This document shows positions 19,043 through 30,805 of a stretch of DNA of 64,000 bases, one piece after another (position 1 is the first letter of the stretch; every line of letters starts with the position of its first letter). The position numbers and the translations under genes are program-made. The stretch is taken from assembly GCA_963680875.1 (NCBI GenBank), contig OY804583.1, positions 36,197,331-36,261,330 on the forward strand, given 5' to 3'. The stretch is from Bathymodiolus brooksi. Its lineage: Eukaryota; Mollusca; Bivalvia; Mytilida; Modiolidae. The notes beneath the pieces are model-generated. The model was not told the origin of the DNA. It did no database searches and saw nothing but the letters and a program-made list of their open reading frames with translations.

Positions 19043-19800
19043 CTGACTGTCTGACTGACTGACTGACTGACTGACTGACTGACTCACTCACTCACTCACC
19101 CATTCGTTCGTTCGTTCGTTCGTTCGTTCGTTCGTTCCTTCCTTCCTTCCTTCCTTCCTTCCTTCCTTCCTTCCTTCCTTCCTTCCTTCCTTCCTTCCTT
19201 CCTTCCTTCCTTCCTTCCTTCCTTCCTTCCTTCCTTCCTTCCTTCCTTCCTTCCTTCCTTCCTTCCTTCCTTCCTTCCTTCCTTCCTTCCTTCCTTCCTT
19301 CCTTCCTTCCTTCCTTCCTTCCTTCCTTCCTTCCTTCCTTCCTTCCTTCCTTCCTTCCTTCCTTCCTTCCTTCCTTCCTTCCTTCCTTCCTTCCTTCCTT
19401 CCTTCCTTCCTTCCTTCCTTCCTTCCTTCCTTCCTTCCTTCCTTCCTTCCTTCCTTCCTTCCTTCCTTCCTTCCTTCCTTCCTTCCTTCCTTCCTTCCTT
19501 CCTTCCTTCCTTCCTTCCTTCCTTCCTTCCTTCCTTCCTTCCTTCCTTCCTTCCTTCCTTCCTTCCTTCCTTCCTTCCTTCCTTCCTTCCTTCCTTCCTT
19601 CCTTCCTTCCTTCCTTCCTTCCTTCCTTCCTTCCTTCCTTCCTTCCTTCCTTCCTTCCTTCCTTCCTTCCTTCCTTCCTTCCTTCCTTCCTTCCTTCCTT
19701 CCTTCCTTCCTTCCTTCCTTCCTTCCTTCCTTCCTTCCTTCCTTCCTTCCTTCCTTCCTTCCTTCCTTCCTTCCTTCCTTCCTTCCTTCCTTCATTCATT
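19043..19800 (+). repeat. Compound tetranucleotide microsatellite with about 164 pure TTCC units
   Basis: In order: (GACT)n from about 19043 to 19083, (CACT)n to about 19098, a short CCCATTC, (TTCG)n 19103-19134, (TTCC)n 19135-19790 without a single interruption, and (TTCA)2 at 19791-19798. Each successive motif differs from the last by one base. The complementary strand is a 656-base pure purine tract. The long KEGR-type open frames on the minus strand are trivial translations of the repeat. Confidence 0.97.
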
Positions 19801-19910
19801 CAACTCTACTTAAAACAATTTTTGATTATATCGTCTTTGTGGAATGTCACGTACATAAAAGACTACTCACAGCAGCTCCTTATGAGCACCCGTTCCTCCA
19901 GAGCAGTCGT

Positions 19911-20135
19911 GGATTTACGAATAGCTATACAATCAGTGCATATCACCACTGATATGAGTTCAAATCTCGACCAGGGCAATGTGTACAACATTGTGTGATA
20001 AAGTTTGTCAGTGACTTGGGACAGGTCGAAGGTTTTCGCCGGATCCTCCGGTTTCTGCCACTAATAAAACTGACATCCACGATATACCTGTAATATTGTT
20101 GAAAGTGGCGTTAAACACCATCAAACAAAACAAAC
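19911..20135 (+). mobile_element. Diverged family A SINE
   Basis: B-box-like 'gagttcaaatctcgac', body 'ttgtgtgataaagtttgtca' and 'cggatcctccggtttctgcc', and the tail 'aactgacatccacgatatac' with 'gttgaaagtggcgttaaaca'. It ends about 85 bases before the 33-bp satellite array. Confidence 0.75.
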
Positions 20136-20220
20136 AACAAAGCATTTCTTGGTTAGCCGTTGCAAGACATGAATCCAACTTGATCTGTTATTCATTACGG
20201 ACAACATACCATTCATGCAT

Positions 20221-23200
20221 AGACTCATCAACAAACCAGAATTTTACCTACACAGACTCGTCAACGAACCAGAATTTTACCTACACAGACTCATCAACGA
20301 ACCAGAATTTTACCTACACAGACTCATCAACGAACCAGAATTTTACCTACACAGACTCATCAACGAACCAGAATTTTACCTACACAGACTCGTCAACGAA
20401 CCAGAATTTTACCTACACAGACTCATCAACGAACCAGAATTTTACCTACACAGACTCATCAACGAACCAGAATTTTACCTACATAGACTTATCAACGAAC
20501 TGGAATTTTACCTACATAGACACATCAACCAACCAGAATTTTACCTACATAGACTTATCAACAAAGCAGAATTTTACCTACATAGACACATCAACGAACC
20601 ATAATTTTACCTACATAGACTCATCAACGAACCAGAATTGTACCTACATAGACTCATCAACGAACCAGAATTTTACCTACACAGACTCATCAACGAACCA
20701 GAATTTTACCTACACAGACTCATCAACGAACCAGAATTTTGCCTACATAGACTCATCAACGAACCAGAATTTTACCTACACAGACTCGTCAACGAACCAT
20801 AATTTTACCTACATAGACTTATCAACGAACTGGAATTTTACCTACATAGACACATCAACGAACCAGAATTTTACCTACATAGACTTATCAACGAAGCAGA
20901 ATTTTACCTACATAGACACATCAACGAACCATAATTTTACCTACATAGACTCATCAACGAACCAGAATTTTACCTACATAGACTCATCAACGAACCAGAA
21001 TTCTACCTACACAGACTCATCAACGAACCAGAATTTTACTTACATAGACTCATCAACGAACCAGAATTTTACCTATATAGACTCATCAACGAACTAGAAT
21101 TTTACCTACATAGACTCATCAACGAAATATAATTTTACCTACACAGACTCATCAACGAACAAGAATTCTACCTACACAGATTCATCAACGAAGCAGAATT
21201 TTACCTACATAGACTCATCAACCAAATATAATTTTACCTACATAGACACATCAACGAACCATAATTTTACCTACACAGACTCATTAACGAAGCAGAATTT
21301 TACCTACATAGACTCATCAACAAACTAGAATTTTACCTACATAGACTTATCAACGAACCAGAATTTTACCTAAATAGACTCATCAACGAAATAGAATTTT
21401 ACCTACATAGACTCATCAACGAACCAAAATTTTACCTACACAGACTCATCAACGAACCAGAACTTTACCTACACAGACTCATCAACGAACCAGAATTTTA
21501 CCTACATAGACTCATCAACGAACCAGAATTTTGCCTACATAGACTCATCAACGAACCAGAATTTTACCTATATAGACTCATCAACGAACTGGGATTTTAC
21601 CTACATAGACTCATCAACGAAATATAATTTTACCTACATAGACTTATCAACGAACCAGAATTTTACCTACATAGACTCATCAACGAATCAGAATTTTACC
21701 TACACAGACTCGTCAACGAACCAGAATTTTGCCTACATAGACTCATCAACGAACCAGAATTTTACCTACATAGACTCATCAACGAACTGGGATTTTACCT
21801 ACATAGACTCATCAACGAAATATAATTTTACCTACATAGACTCATCAACGAACCAGAATTTTACCTACATAGACTCATCAACGAAATATAATTTTACCTA
21901 CATAGACTCATCAACGAATTATAATTTTACCTACACAGACTCATTAACGAACCAGAATTGTACCTACACAGATTCATCAACGAACTAGAATTCTACCTAC
22001 ATAGACTCATCAACGAACTAGAATTTTATCTACATAGACTCATCAACGAACCAGAATTCTACCTACACAGATTCATCAACGAACTAGAATTTTACCTACA
22101 CAGACTCATCAACGAAATATAATTTTACCTCCACAGACTCATCAACGAACCAGAATTCTACCTACATAGACTCATCAACGAACTAGAATTTACCTACATA
22201 GACTTATCAACGAACCAGAATTCTACCTACACAGATTCATCAACGAACCAGAATTCTACCTACACAGACTCATCAACCAAATATAATTTTACCTACATAG
22301 ACTCATCAACCAAATATAATTTTACCTACACAGACTCATCAACGAAATAAAATTTTACCTACATAGACTCATCAACTAAATATAATTTTACCTACACAGA
22401 CTCAACAACGAACCAGAATTCTACTTACATAGACTCGTCAACCAAATATAATTTTACCTACACAGACTCAACAACGAACCAGAATTCTACCTACACAGAT
22501 TCATCAACGAACCAGAATTCTACCTACACAGACTCATCAACCAAATATAATTTTACCTACATAGACTCATCAACTAAATATAATTTTACCTACACAGACT
22601 CAACACCGAACCAGAATTTTACCTACATAGACTCATCAACTAAATATAATTTTACCTACACAGACTCAACAACGAACCAGAATTCTACCTACATAGACTC
22701 ATCAACAAAATATAATTTTACCTACACAGACTCAACAACGAACCAGAATTCTACCTTCACAGATTCATCAATGAACCAGAATTCTACCTACATAGACTCA
22801 TCAACTAAATATAATTTTACCTACATAGACTCATCAACGAACCAGAATTCTACCTACACAGACTCATCAACCAAATATAATTTTACCTACACAGACTCAT
22901 CAACGAACCAGAATTCTACCTACATAGACTCATCAACGAACTAGAATGCTATCTACATAGACTTATCAACGAACAAGAATTCTACCTACACAGATTCATC
23001 AACGAACCAGAATTCTACCTACACAGATTCATCAACGAACCAGAATTCTACCTACACAGACTCATCAACGAAATAAAATTTTACCTACATAGACTCATCA
23101 ACTAAATATAATTTTACCTACACAGACTCATCAACCAAATATAATTTTACCTACATAGACTCATCAACCAAATATAATTTTACCTACACAGACTCATCAA

Positions 23201-23626
23201 CGAAATAAAATTTTACCTACATAGACTCATCAACTAAATATAAGTTTACCTACACAGACTCAACAACGAACCAGAATTTTACCTACATAGACTCATCAAC
23301 TAAATATAATTTTACCTACACAGACTCAACAACGAACCAGAATTCTACCTACATAGACTCATCAACCAAATATAATTTTGCCTACACAGACTCAACAACG
23401 AACCAGAATTTTACCTACATAGACTCATCAACTAAATATAATTTTACCTACACAGACTCATCAACGAACCATAATTTTACCTACACAGACTCATCAACGA
23501 ACCATAATTTTATTTACATAGACTCATCAACGAACCAGAATTTTACCTACATAGACTTATCAACGAATTATAATATTACCTACACAGATTAATCAACGAA
23601 CCAGAATTTTAACTACATAGACTCAT
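20221..23626 (+). repeat. 33-bp satellite array, about 103 copies
   Basis: The unit reads 'agactcatcaacgaaccag' then 'aattttacctacac'. The first 0.9 kb is uniform and open in two frames (TDSSTNQNFTY and HRLINEPEFYL repeats, up to 333 codons). From about 21.1 kb, units with 'aaatataatttt' or 'actagaatt' bring stop codons and begin to alternate with 'ccagaattctacc' units, so the second half is built of mixed dimer and trimer arrangements. Third-position changes are not favoured over others by eye. It is treated as satellite DNA. Edge units are degenerate at both ends. Confidence 0.95.
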
Positions 23627-23789
23627 TTTTTACTGTGTGTAAACCTGTCCTTTACATGAATATATTTGAGAGAGTGGGTGGCTAATTGCTGATAAACGAA
23701 AACTCAGCAATTGTTCAGCAATATCATGGCGATGACAAGTTAATTTACAGTAAGATGAAGATGATGTCCTCTTTGTACTAAGCCAATAG

Positions 23790-24030
23790 GCTTAGTTGTA
23801 ATTTCATAGTGCGAACTAAATCAGTCCGCGGATCAGCGTGTTGCCGCACATGGACACATCATCCTGATTTCGAGCTAACCAGTCTGAACCTACTCCTTCA
23901 ATGTTGTGTGCTTAGCTGAGAATCAACGAATACCAATTTCATAGGCTTTGTTTTGACCCGACCAGGGCTCGAATCCACGAGCTACCACATTCTAGGTCAG
24001 TACGCTAACCTTTACACCTACAAATCTGCT
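23790..24030 (-). mobile_element. tRNA-derived SINE (family B), minus-strand copy
   Basis: The minus strand reads 'aggttagcgtactgacc', B box 'gtggattcgagccctggtc', 'ctcagctaagcacacaac', 'agactggttagctcg' and 'aggatgatgtgtccatgtg', the same order as 18715-18940. It sits about 160 bases beyond the end of the 33-bp array. Confidence 0.75.
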
Positions 24031-24049
24031 GGAATATATATGTAATACT

Positions 24050-24113
24050 GCTCCACCAATAAACTGACGGCCACTATTAAACTGATATATTGTTGCAAGT
24101 GGCATTAAACACT
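24050..24113 (+). mobile_element. Family A SINE, 3' tail fragment
   Basis: 'aaactgacggccactattaa', 'actgatatattgttgcaagt' and 'ggcattaaacact' match the family A tail. The rest is missing. It lies between a family B SINE and the 56-bp array. Confidence 0.65.
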
Positions 24114-24240
24114 ATACTCAGTCTACTGTATTTGTGCCGAACTATTCATGACACTTATATTTGATTTTGTGCACCAGATTCACAATTCTCTATCAGCAGA
24201 AATGGGCGTCTAAATTCCAAACATACCAGTATTTATGTTT

Positions 24241-27200
24241 ACTGACCGATGACAACAACGACAAACCCAACTATAATACGACCACATATTGTATTTACAG
24301 ACTGACGAAAACAACTACAAACCCAACTATTATACGACCACATATTGTGTTTACAGACTGACGGCACCAACGACAAACCCAACCACAATACGAACACCTA
24401 TTGTGCTTACTTACTGGCAGCAACGACAAAAGCAACCATAATACGACCACATATTGTGTTTACTGACTCACGAAAACAACGACAAACCCAACCATAATAG
24501 GACCACATACTCTGTTTGCTGCGTGAAGACAACAACGACAAACCAAACTATAATAAGACCAAATATTGTGTTTACTGACTGACGAAAACAACAACAAACC
24601 CAACCATAATACGACCACATACTGTGTTTACTGACGTATGACAACAACTATAAACTCAACCATAATACAACCACACATTGTGTTTACTTACTGTAAGCAA
24701 TGACAAACCCAACCATGTTACGACCACATGTTGTGTTTTCCAATTGACGAGAACAACGACACACCCAACCATAATACGACTGCATATTGTGTTACCTGAC
24801 GGATGACAACAACGAAACACCCAACCATAATACAAACACATATTGTCTTTACTGACTGGCGGCAAAAATGACAAACCCAACCATAATACGACCACATATG
24901 GTGCTTACTTACTGACAGCAACGTCAAAACCAACTATAATACGACCACATATTGTGTTTACTGACTGATGACAACAATGACAAACCCAACCATATTACGA
25001 CCACACATTAGTTTAAAACAATATTCATTTAATGAAATTTCAGCATACAATTATTCAAATATATATATACTTACAATGTTCAACGGGATTCAGAAACAAG
25101 TTATCAAACGTATGTAAATCTGTCTCCCTAATTAGATATTAATAACATTAATAAACAGTGGTAAGTAAAATGATCAGGATGTAAAAAAAAAGTAGAAAAT
25201 TAATTACAGGTTAAATTGAAACCAAATATTTCTAAAGTTTACAAAGACGGAGCTGTCACATACTATCCTACGGTTTACAACCCACTATGTATAGTTCGTG
25301 TGCAGTCTAATCAATTACATTCCATATTTATGTTCAATCAAATCTTTTTGTTCTGGCAATGTACTTTGACACATTCACGAACAACAACAACAGACCAAAC
25401 ATAATACAACCACATATTGTGTTTCCTAATTGACGTCAATAACTACAAACGCAACCATAATGCGATCATATATTGTGTTTACTGACGGACGACAACAACA
25501 AACCACATATTGTGGTTGCTACCGAACGACAACAACAATAAACCCAATCATAATACGCCTATTTATTGTTTTTACTGACGAACGACAACAACAAAAAAGC
25601 CATCCATAATACCAACACATATTGTGTATACTGTCGGACGACAACAAGGACAAACCCAACCATAATACCACCACATATTGTGTTTACTGTCGGACGACAA
25701 CAAGGACAAACCCAACAATAATACCACAACATATTGTGTTTACTGTCGGACGACAACAAGGACAAACCCAACCATAATACCAACACATATTGTGTTTACT
25801 GTCGGACGACAACAAGGACAAACCCAACCATAATACCACCACATATTGTGTTTACTGTCGGACGACAACAAGGACAAACCCAACCATAATACCAACACAT
25901 ATTGTGTTTACTGTCGGACGACAACAAGGACAAACCCAACCATAATACCAACACATATTGTGTTTACTGTCGGACGACAACAAGGACAAACCCAACCATA
26001 ATACCACCACATATTGTGTTTACTGTCGGACGACAACAAGGACAAACCAACCATAATACCAACACATAATGTGTTTACTGTCGGACGACAACAAGGACAA
26101 ACCCAACCATAATACCACCACATATTGTGTTTACTAATGAACAACAACAATAATCATAATACGATTATGTAATGTTTTTTCTGACGGACGACAACCAGAA
26201 ACCCAACCATAATACTACCACATATAGTGTTTACTGACCGACGACAACAACGACAAACCCAACCATAACAGCACCACTTATTGTGTGTCCTGACTAACGA
26301 TAACAACGACAAACCCAACCATAATACGACCACATATTGTGCTTACTGACGGACAAACACAACGACAAACCCAACCAAAATACCACCACATATTGTCTTT
26401 ACTGACGAACGACAACAACAATAAATCAAACCATAATACCACAACATATTGTCTTTACTGACTGGTGATAAAAACCACAAAATCAACCATCATACCGGTA
26501 TGATCATGCACTGTATTTACTGAACGACGACAACAACAACAAACCCACCCATAATACGTCAACATATTGTGTTTATTAATGGACGACATCAACGACAAAT
26601 CAAACCTTATTTCGACCACATAGTGTATTTACTGACGGATGACAACAACAAACTAACCATAATACGACGACATATTGTGCTTACTGACGGACGACAACTA
26701 GAAACCCAACCATAATACGACCACATATTGTGTTTACTGACCGACGACAACAACGACAAACCCAACCATCACACCACTAATTATTGTGTTTCCTGACGAA
26801 CGATAGCAACGACAAACCCAACCATGATACCGGTATGTGCTTACTTACCGACGACAAAAGCCACAACCCTAACCATAATACCACCACATATTGTATTTAC
26901 TGGCGGACATCAGCCACGACAAATCCAACCTTCTTTCGACCACATGTTGTGTTTACTAACTGACGACTATGACAAACCCAACCATAATACGACCATGTAT
27001 TGTGTTTACTGACGGAAAAACACAACAACAAACCAAACCATAATGCCATCACATATTATCTTGACTGACGAACGACAACAACAATAAATCCAACCATAAT
27101 ACGACCACATATTGTGTTTACTGACTGATCATAAAAACGACCAACCCAACCATAATACCGGTATTTACTGAACGACGACAACAACGACAAACCAACCTAT

Positions 27201-28235
27201 AATACGTCCACATATTATGTTTACTGATGGACGAAAACAACGAAAAGTCCAACCTTATTACGACCACATAGTGTGATTACTGACGGAGGACAACAACAAA
27301 CCAACGATAATACGACCACATATTGTGCTTACTGACGGACGTCAACAACAACAATCAAACCATAATACGACAATATATTGTGTTTACTGATACGACCACA
27401 TGTTGAGTTGACTTACAGACGACATCAACGACAAATCCAACCATAATACGACCACATATGGTCTTTACTGACTGATGACAAAAACAACAAACCCAACCAT
27501 AATACTGGTATGACCATGCATTGTGCTTACTGAACGACGATATCATCGACAAAGCCATGCAACCATAATACATCCACATATTGTGTTTAATGACGGGCGA
27601 CAACGACACACCCAACCTTATAACGACCACATAGTCTTTTTACTGACGGACGACAGCAACACACCAAACATAATATGACCACATATTGTGTTTACTGACA
27701 GACGACAACCCGCACCACATAGAGTAATTATTGCCTGACGACAACGACAAACCCAACCATAACACAACCACATTTTGTGTTTACTGACGAACGACAACAA
27801 CAATAAACCCAACCAGAATACGAACGCATATTGTCTTTACTGAGTCATGACAACAACAACAAACACAACCATAATACAGGTATGACCATGCATTGTGTTT
27901 ACTGAACGACGACAGCGACAAACCAAACCATAATATGTCCACATATTTTGTTACCTGACGGACATATTGTGTTTATTAATGGACGACACCAACGACAAAT
28001 CCAACCTTATTACGACCACATAGTGTGCTTACTGACGGACGACAACAAACCAACCATAATACGACTACATATTGTGTTTACTGACGAACAACAACAACAA
28101 ACTGACCATAATACAACCACATATTGTTTACTGATGGACGAGAACAACGACAAACCCATCCATACCCTCCTTTATTGTGCTTACTGATGAACGACAACAA
28201 CGAAAAACCCAATCATAATACGACAATAATCAATA
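24241..28235 (+). repeat. 56-bp satellite array, degenerate, about 4 kb
   Basis: The unit core is 'aaacccaaccataatacc', 'accacatattgtgtttactg' and 'acggacgacaacaacgac'. It is degenerate with variable spacing at both sides and homogeneous in the middle. The array is interrupted at about 25011-25370 by unrelated AT-rich sequence. Minus-strand frames of 60-90 codons with repeated 'YYGWVC' peptides come from the unit and are not genes. Confidence 0.9.
25631..26134 (+). repeat. Homogeneous core of the 56-bp array (nine units)
   Basis: Units begin 'ctgtcggacgacaacaagg' at 25631, 25687, 25743, 25799, 25855, 25911, 25967, 26023 and 26079, a strict 56-base step apart from one base lost in the 26023 unit. 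The distinguishing site switches between 'accaccacatatt' and 'accaacacatatt', close to alternation. This is the youngest, most recently amplified part. Confidence 0.92.
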
Positions 28236-28529
28236 TATTGCGGTGACATAAAACTTGATGGAAAGAAACAATTACCAATTTTATAACATGTTATATTGAA
28301 GCTTGTTTTTGCATGTCAGCCAATCAGAATCATATTTGAGTTTAGATTCACATCAAACCAGACATTTGAAAATCATTTGTGTCAAGTTTGAATCACAAAC
28401 GACAACTTCTATGACACTCTAGACCGTGACAAACAGACGGACGAAAGATGCCAATCGATCGTGTGCATCAATGTGTGAAAAGCATATGCTTTCCCTTCCA
28501 GAGTACCTGGGATCATCCCCGGTTTATAG

Positions 28530-28690
28530 TGAGGTCCATTATATACTGGGTAATGTTTTGTAGTTCATTGTTTGTCCTTTTGTTCATTTTCTTTTGGCAT
28601 TTTTTGTCTGTCCTTCTTCGATTTACGGCTTATGGTATCTTTATGTTTTTTAATATATTATGTATAATGTTCAAGAATATACCATTCTTT
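28530..28690 (+). repeat. Common mollusc-type T-rich intergenic repeat
   Basis: 'ttgtagttcattgtttgtcc', 'ttttgttcattttcttttgg' and 'cattttttgtctgtcc' resemble a repeat I recall as abundant in mussel genomes. The plus-strand open frame across it (28448-28741) is a by-product of the T-rich composition. Confidence 0.4.
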
Positions 28691-28703
28691 ATAATAACGA
28701 TGT

Positions 28704-28983
28704 TCCCGCGTTGTAGGAAACCGTGTGGGTCAATGAGTTAGGTCGTTGTATCTAACTGCTCATACAAGCCTATCACCAATACGGCTTGGGTTCGAGCCCA
28801 GCTTTGTAAATTACAAAAAAGGGTGCACTTGACTCGCAGCCGCAAGTGTTAAAGTTAACCAGTTGCGTGTCCAGGGTTCTCCGGCTTCCTCCACCACTAA
28901 AACTGGCTGCCATGATATAGCTGAAATATTGCCGAAAGTGGTGTTAAAGCACCAAAAAACAATCAATCAAATCCCGCGTTGTA
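28704..28983 (+). mobile_element. tRNA-derived SINE (family A) with perfect 12-bp target duplication
   Basis: The SINE spans 28716-28971 and is flanked by 'tcccgcgttgta' at 28704-28715 and again at 28972-28983. The head has 'gtgggtcaatgagttagg' (A box) and 'cttgggttcgagcccagc' (good B box). The body and tail match 16968-17253, with the 3' end in a 'caatcaatcaaa' repeat. The clean duplication makes this the youngest and best-defined copy in the window. It should be usable as the family reference. Confidence 0.92.
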
Positions 28984-29147
28984 TGTGGGGGTATACATTT
29001 CACTCGCACGAAGAAAGCACTTCCAAACAAGCATGACTGCTTTGATCACTAAGGGTGAGAGGTGTCGTCCTATACAATTAGTTTCACCACGCCACTTCTT
29101 TTTGAGGTGTATTTGCCTAGCAGGAAAGTGAATGGTAATGTATTTGT

Positions 29148-29335
29148 TTGTTAGTATAGTCGATATTTACTCTTTCCGCGAACGGTTCTGATATGGTTGT
29201 ATTTTGTGTTTGTTAGTAGAGTCGATATTTGCTCTTTCCGTGAACGGTTCTGACAGTGTTGTATTTTGTGTTTGTTAGTAGAGTCGATATTTACTCTTTC
29301 CGTGAAGGGTTCTGACAATGTTGTATTTTTCATTT
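29148..29335 (+). repeat. 62-bp tandem repeat, three units
   Basis: 'gttagtagagtcgatattta', 'ctctttccgtgaacggttct' and 'gttgtattttgtgttt' repeat with cgatattt at 29161, 29223 and 29285. The minus-strand 99-codon frame over it is not recognised. Confidence 0.9.
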
Positions 29336-29477
29336 TATTGTAATAATACCTTGGATATATTATGAGGAGGTTGTTTCCTGATAGCAAAAACCGGAATATC
29401 AAATAACACTCTGATCTGTCACAAGTCTCTAAAATTGATAACATAAACATGTGAATGTTTCATCCAACAATATATAT

Positions 29478-29600
29478 GTCTGCTATATATATTAAATACA
29501 CAGGTATATGTCTGTTATGTATCGCGTACACTGGTATATGTCTGCTATGTATGGAGTACACAGGTATTTGTCTGTTATGTAATGTACTAATGAACATTTG
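29478..29600 (+). repeat. Small diverged array of the 30-bp satellite
   Basis: 'tctgttatgtatcgcgtac', 'actggtatatgtctgctatg' and 'tatggagtacacaggtat' repeat with tctg(t/c)tatgt at 29511, 29541 and 29571 (30-base step), plus one longer, poorer unit from 29478. Compared with the big array ('tctgttatgtatctagtac', 'attggtatatt'), the best unit matches about 26 of 30 bases. It is a relic or sister of the 37.9-kb satellite. Confidence 0.8.
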
Positions 29601-29734
29601 GCATGAATTCAATAGAGAGTTTGTACATATTATACTTTTTATTCAAGTTTTATATACAATTTGTAACATAAATACACATTTTTCCTTTGATGTTTTCATG
29701 CAGTAATCAACTTAAGAATAGTGAACTTTTACAA

Positions 29735-29939
29735 ACCATGGCCTAACATGAAAATCTTGATGTTATTCCCTGATATTGCCCAAACCATGGTCTAACATGA
29801 AGATCTTGATTTTATTCCATGAATTTGTGGACCTCGACGAAAGCACCCAATATTGATTTCTGTTACAAACCATTTATACCATGGATCTTACTCATGAACT
29901 TATTTAAACCAACTCATCCTTCGTAAGATCCATGGTATA
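29735..29939. repeat. Short duplication and a perfect 17-bp inverted repeat
   Basis: 'accatgg(c/t)ctaacatgaa' with '(a/g)atcttgat.ttattcc' occurs at about 29736 and 29783. Then 'tataccatggatcttac' (29875-29891) pairs perfectly with 'gtaagatccatggtata' (29923-29939) across a 31-base loop. No terminator or gene context accompanies it. Confidence 0.8.
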
Positions 29940-29962
29940 TACATGTATAATACATAATCTTA

Positions 29963-30625
29963 GTAGATTTTCACAACTAAAATAAGATAAGAATGTGCAA
30001 AAAAATAAGATTGTTAAAACATAAATAGTTGACACAAATGTTAAATATAATTCAAATGTTCTAAATGTTCAAATGTTCTAAAAATCCAAAATGTTCTAAA
30101 TAATCCAAATGTTCTAAAAATCCAAAATGTTCTAAATAATCCAATTGTGCTAAATGTTCAAATGTTCTAAATAATCCAAATGTTCTAAATAATCGAATTG
30201 TGCTAAATGTTCAAATGTTCTAAAAATCCAAATGTTCTAAAAAATCCAAATGTTCTAAATAATCCAAATGTTCTAAATAATCCAATTGTGCTAAATGTTC
30301 AAATGTTCTAAAAATCCAAATGTTCTAGAAAAAAATCCAAATGTTCTAAGTAATCCAAATGTTCTATGTGATCAAATGTTCTAAATGATCCAAACAATCC
30401 AAATGTTTTATATGCAATATAATATTAGTAGATTTTCACAACTAAAATAAGATAAGAATGTGCAAAAAAATAAGATTGTTAAAACATAAATAGTTGACAC
30501 AAATGTTAAATATAATCCAAATGTTCTAAATGTTCAAATGTTCTAAAAATCCAAATGTTCTAAAAAATCTAAATGTTCTAAATAATCCAAATGTTTTAAA
30601 TAATCCAAATGTTCTAAATAATCCT
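29963..30625 (+). repeat. 'aatgttctaaa' minisatellite in a 464-bp duplication
   Basis: Units of 15-18 bases ('aatccaaatgttctaaat' and shorter) fill 30050-30400 and 30510-30625. The lead-in 'agtagattttcacaactaaa', 'ataagataagaatgtgcaaa' and 'gttgacacaaatgttaaat' occurs at 29963 and again at 30427, so the whole lead-in plus array was duplicated. The array runs into the B-box reading frame on the other strand. Confidence 0.9.
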
Positions 30626-30805
30626 ATGCTTCCTTGCTCCTATCGGCGATAAATCAATAAAATGGTGAGATTTTAACGATTTAAGCCGTCGGTGTGATTC
30701 AATGCATTCAGCACATACTTTTTGCTCGCATTCAGAACAATATTTTTCGGCATGTACAGTTCTGTTACTTTCTAAGCACAGATCACATAAATCAGCTGAA
30801 GCCAT
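30614..30805 (-). pseudogene. B-box zinc-finger reading frame, TRIM-like, truncated
   Basis: From an ATG at 30805 the minus strand encodes 'MASADLCDLCLESNRTV', 'AEKYCSECEQKVCAECIESH' and 'RRLKSLKSHHFIDLSPIG', then a few unrelated codons and a stop. The Cys/His spacing (C..C......A..YC..C....C..C...H........HH) is a B-box of the TRIM/RBCC type. Proteins of this class act as ubiquitin ligases or scaffolds, with coiled coil and NHL or other domains after the B-box. Here the frame enters the 'aatgttctaaa' minisatellite right after the B-box and ends. No GT splice donor lies between the domain and the stop, so this looks like a gene cut by the array. An intact start argues for recent loss. A host-gene exon with an unseen structure is the alternative. 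Confidence 0.72.

Noticed and set aside
19088..19799. 235-codon KEGR-repeat proteins on the minus strand
   Set aside because: Direct translation of the TTCC/TTCG microsatellite in every frame; no coding evidence.
20096..21097. 333-codon TDSSTNQNFTY-repeat protein
   Set aside because: The frame starts inside a SINE tail, a second frame is equally open, and later units carry stops. Satellite DNA explains it.
24656..26150. Minus-strand frames with repeated YYGWVC peptides
   Set aside because: Translations of the 56-bp satellite unit. Frames change every few units because 56 is not a multiple of three.
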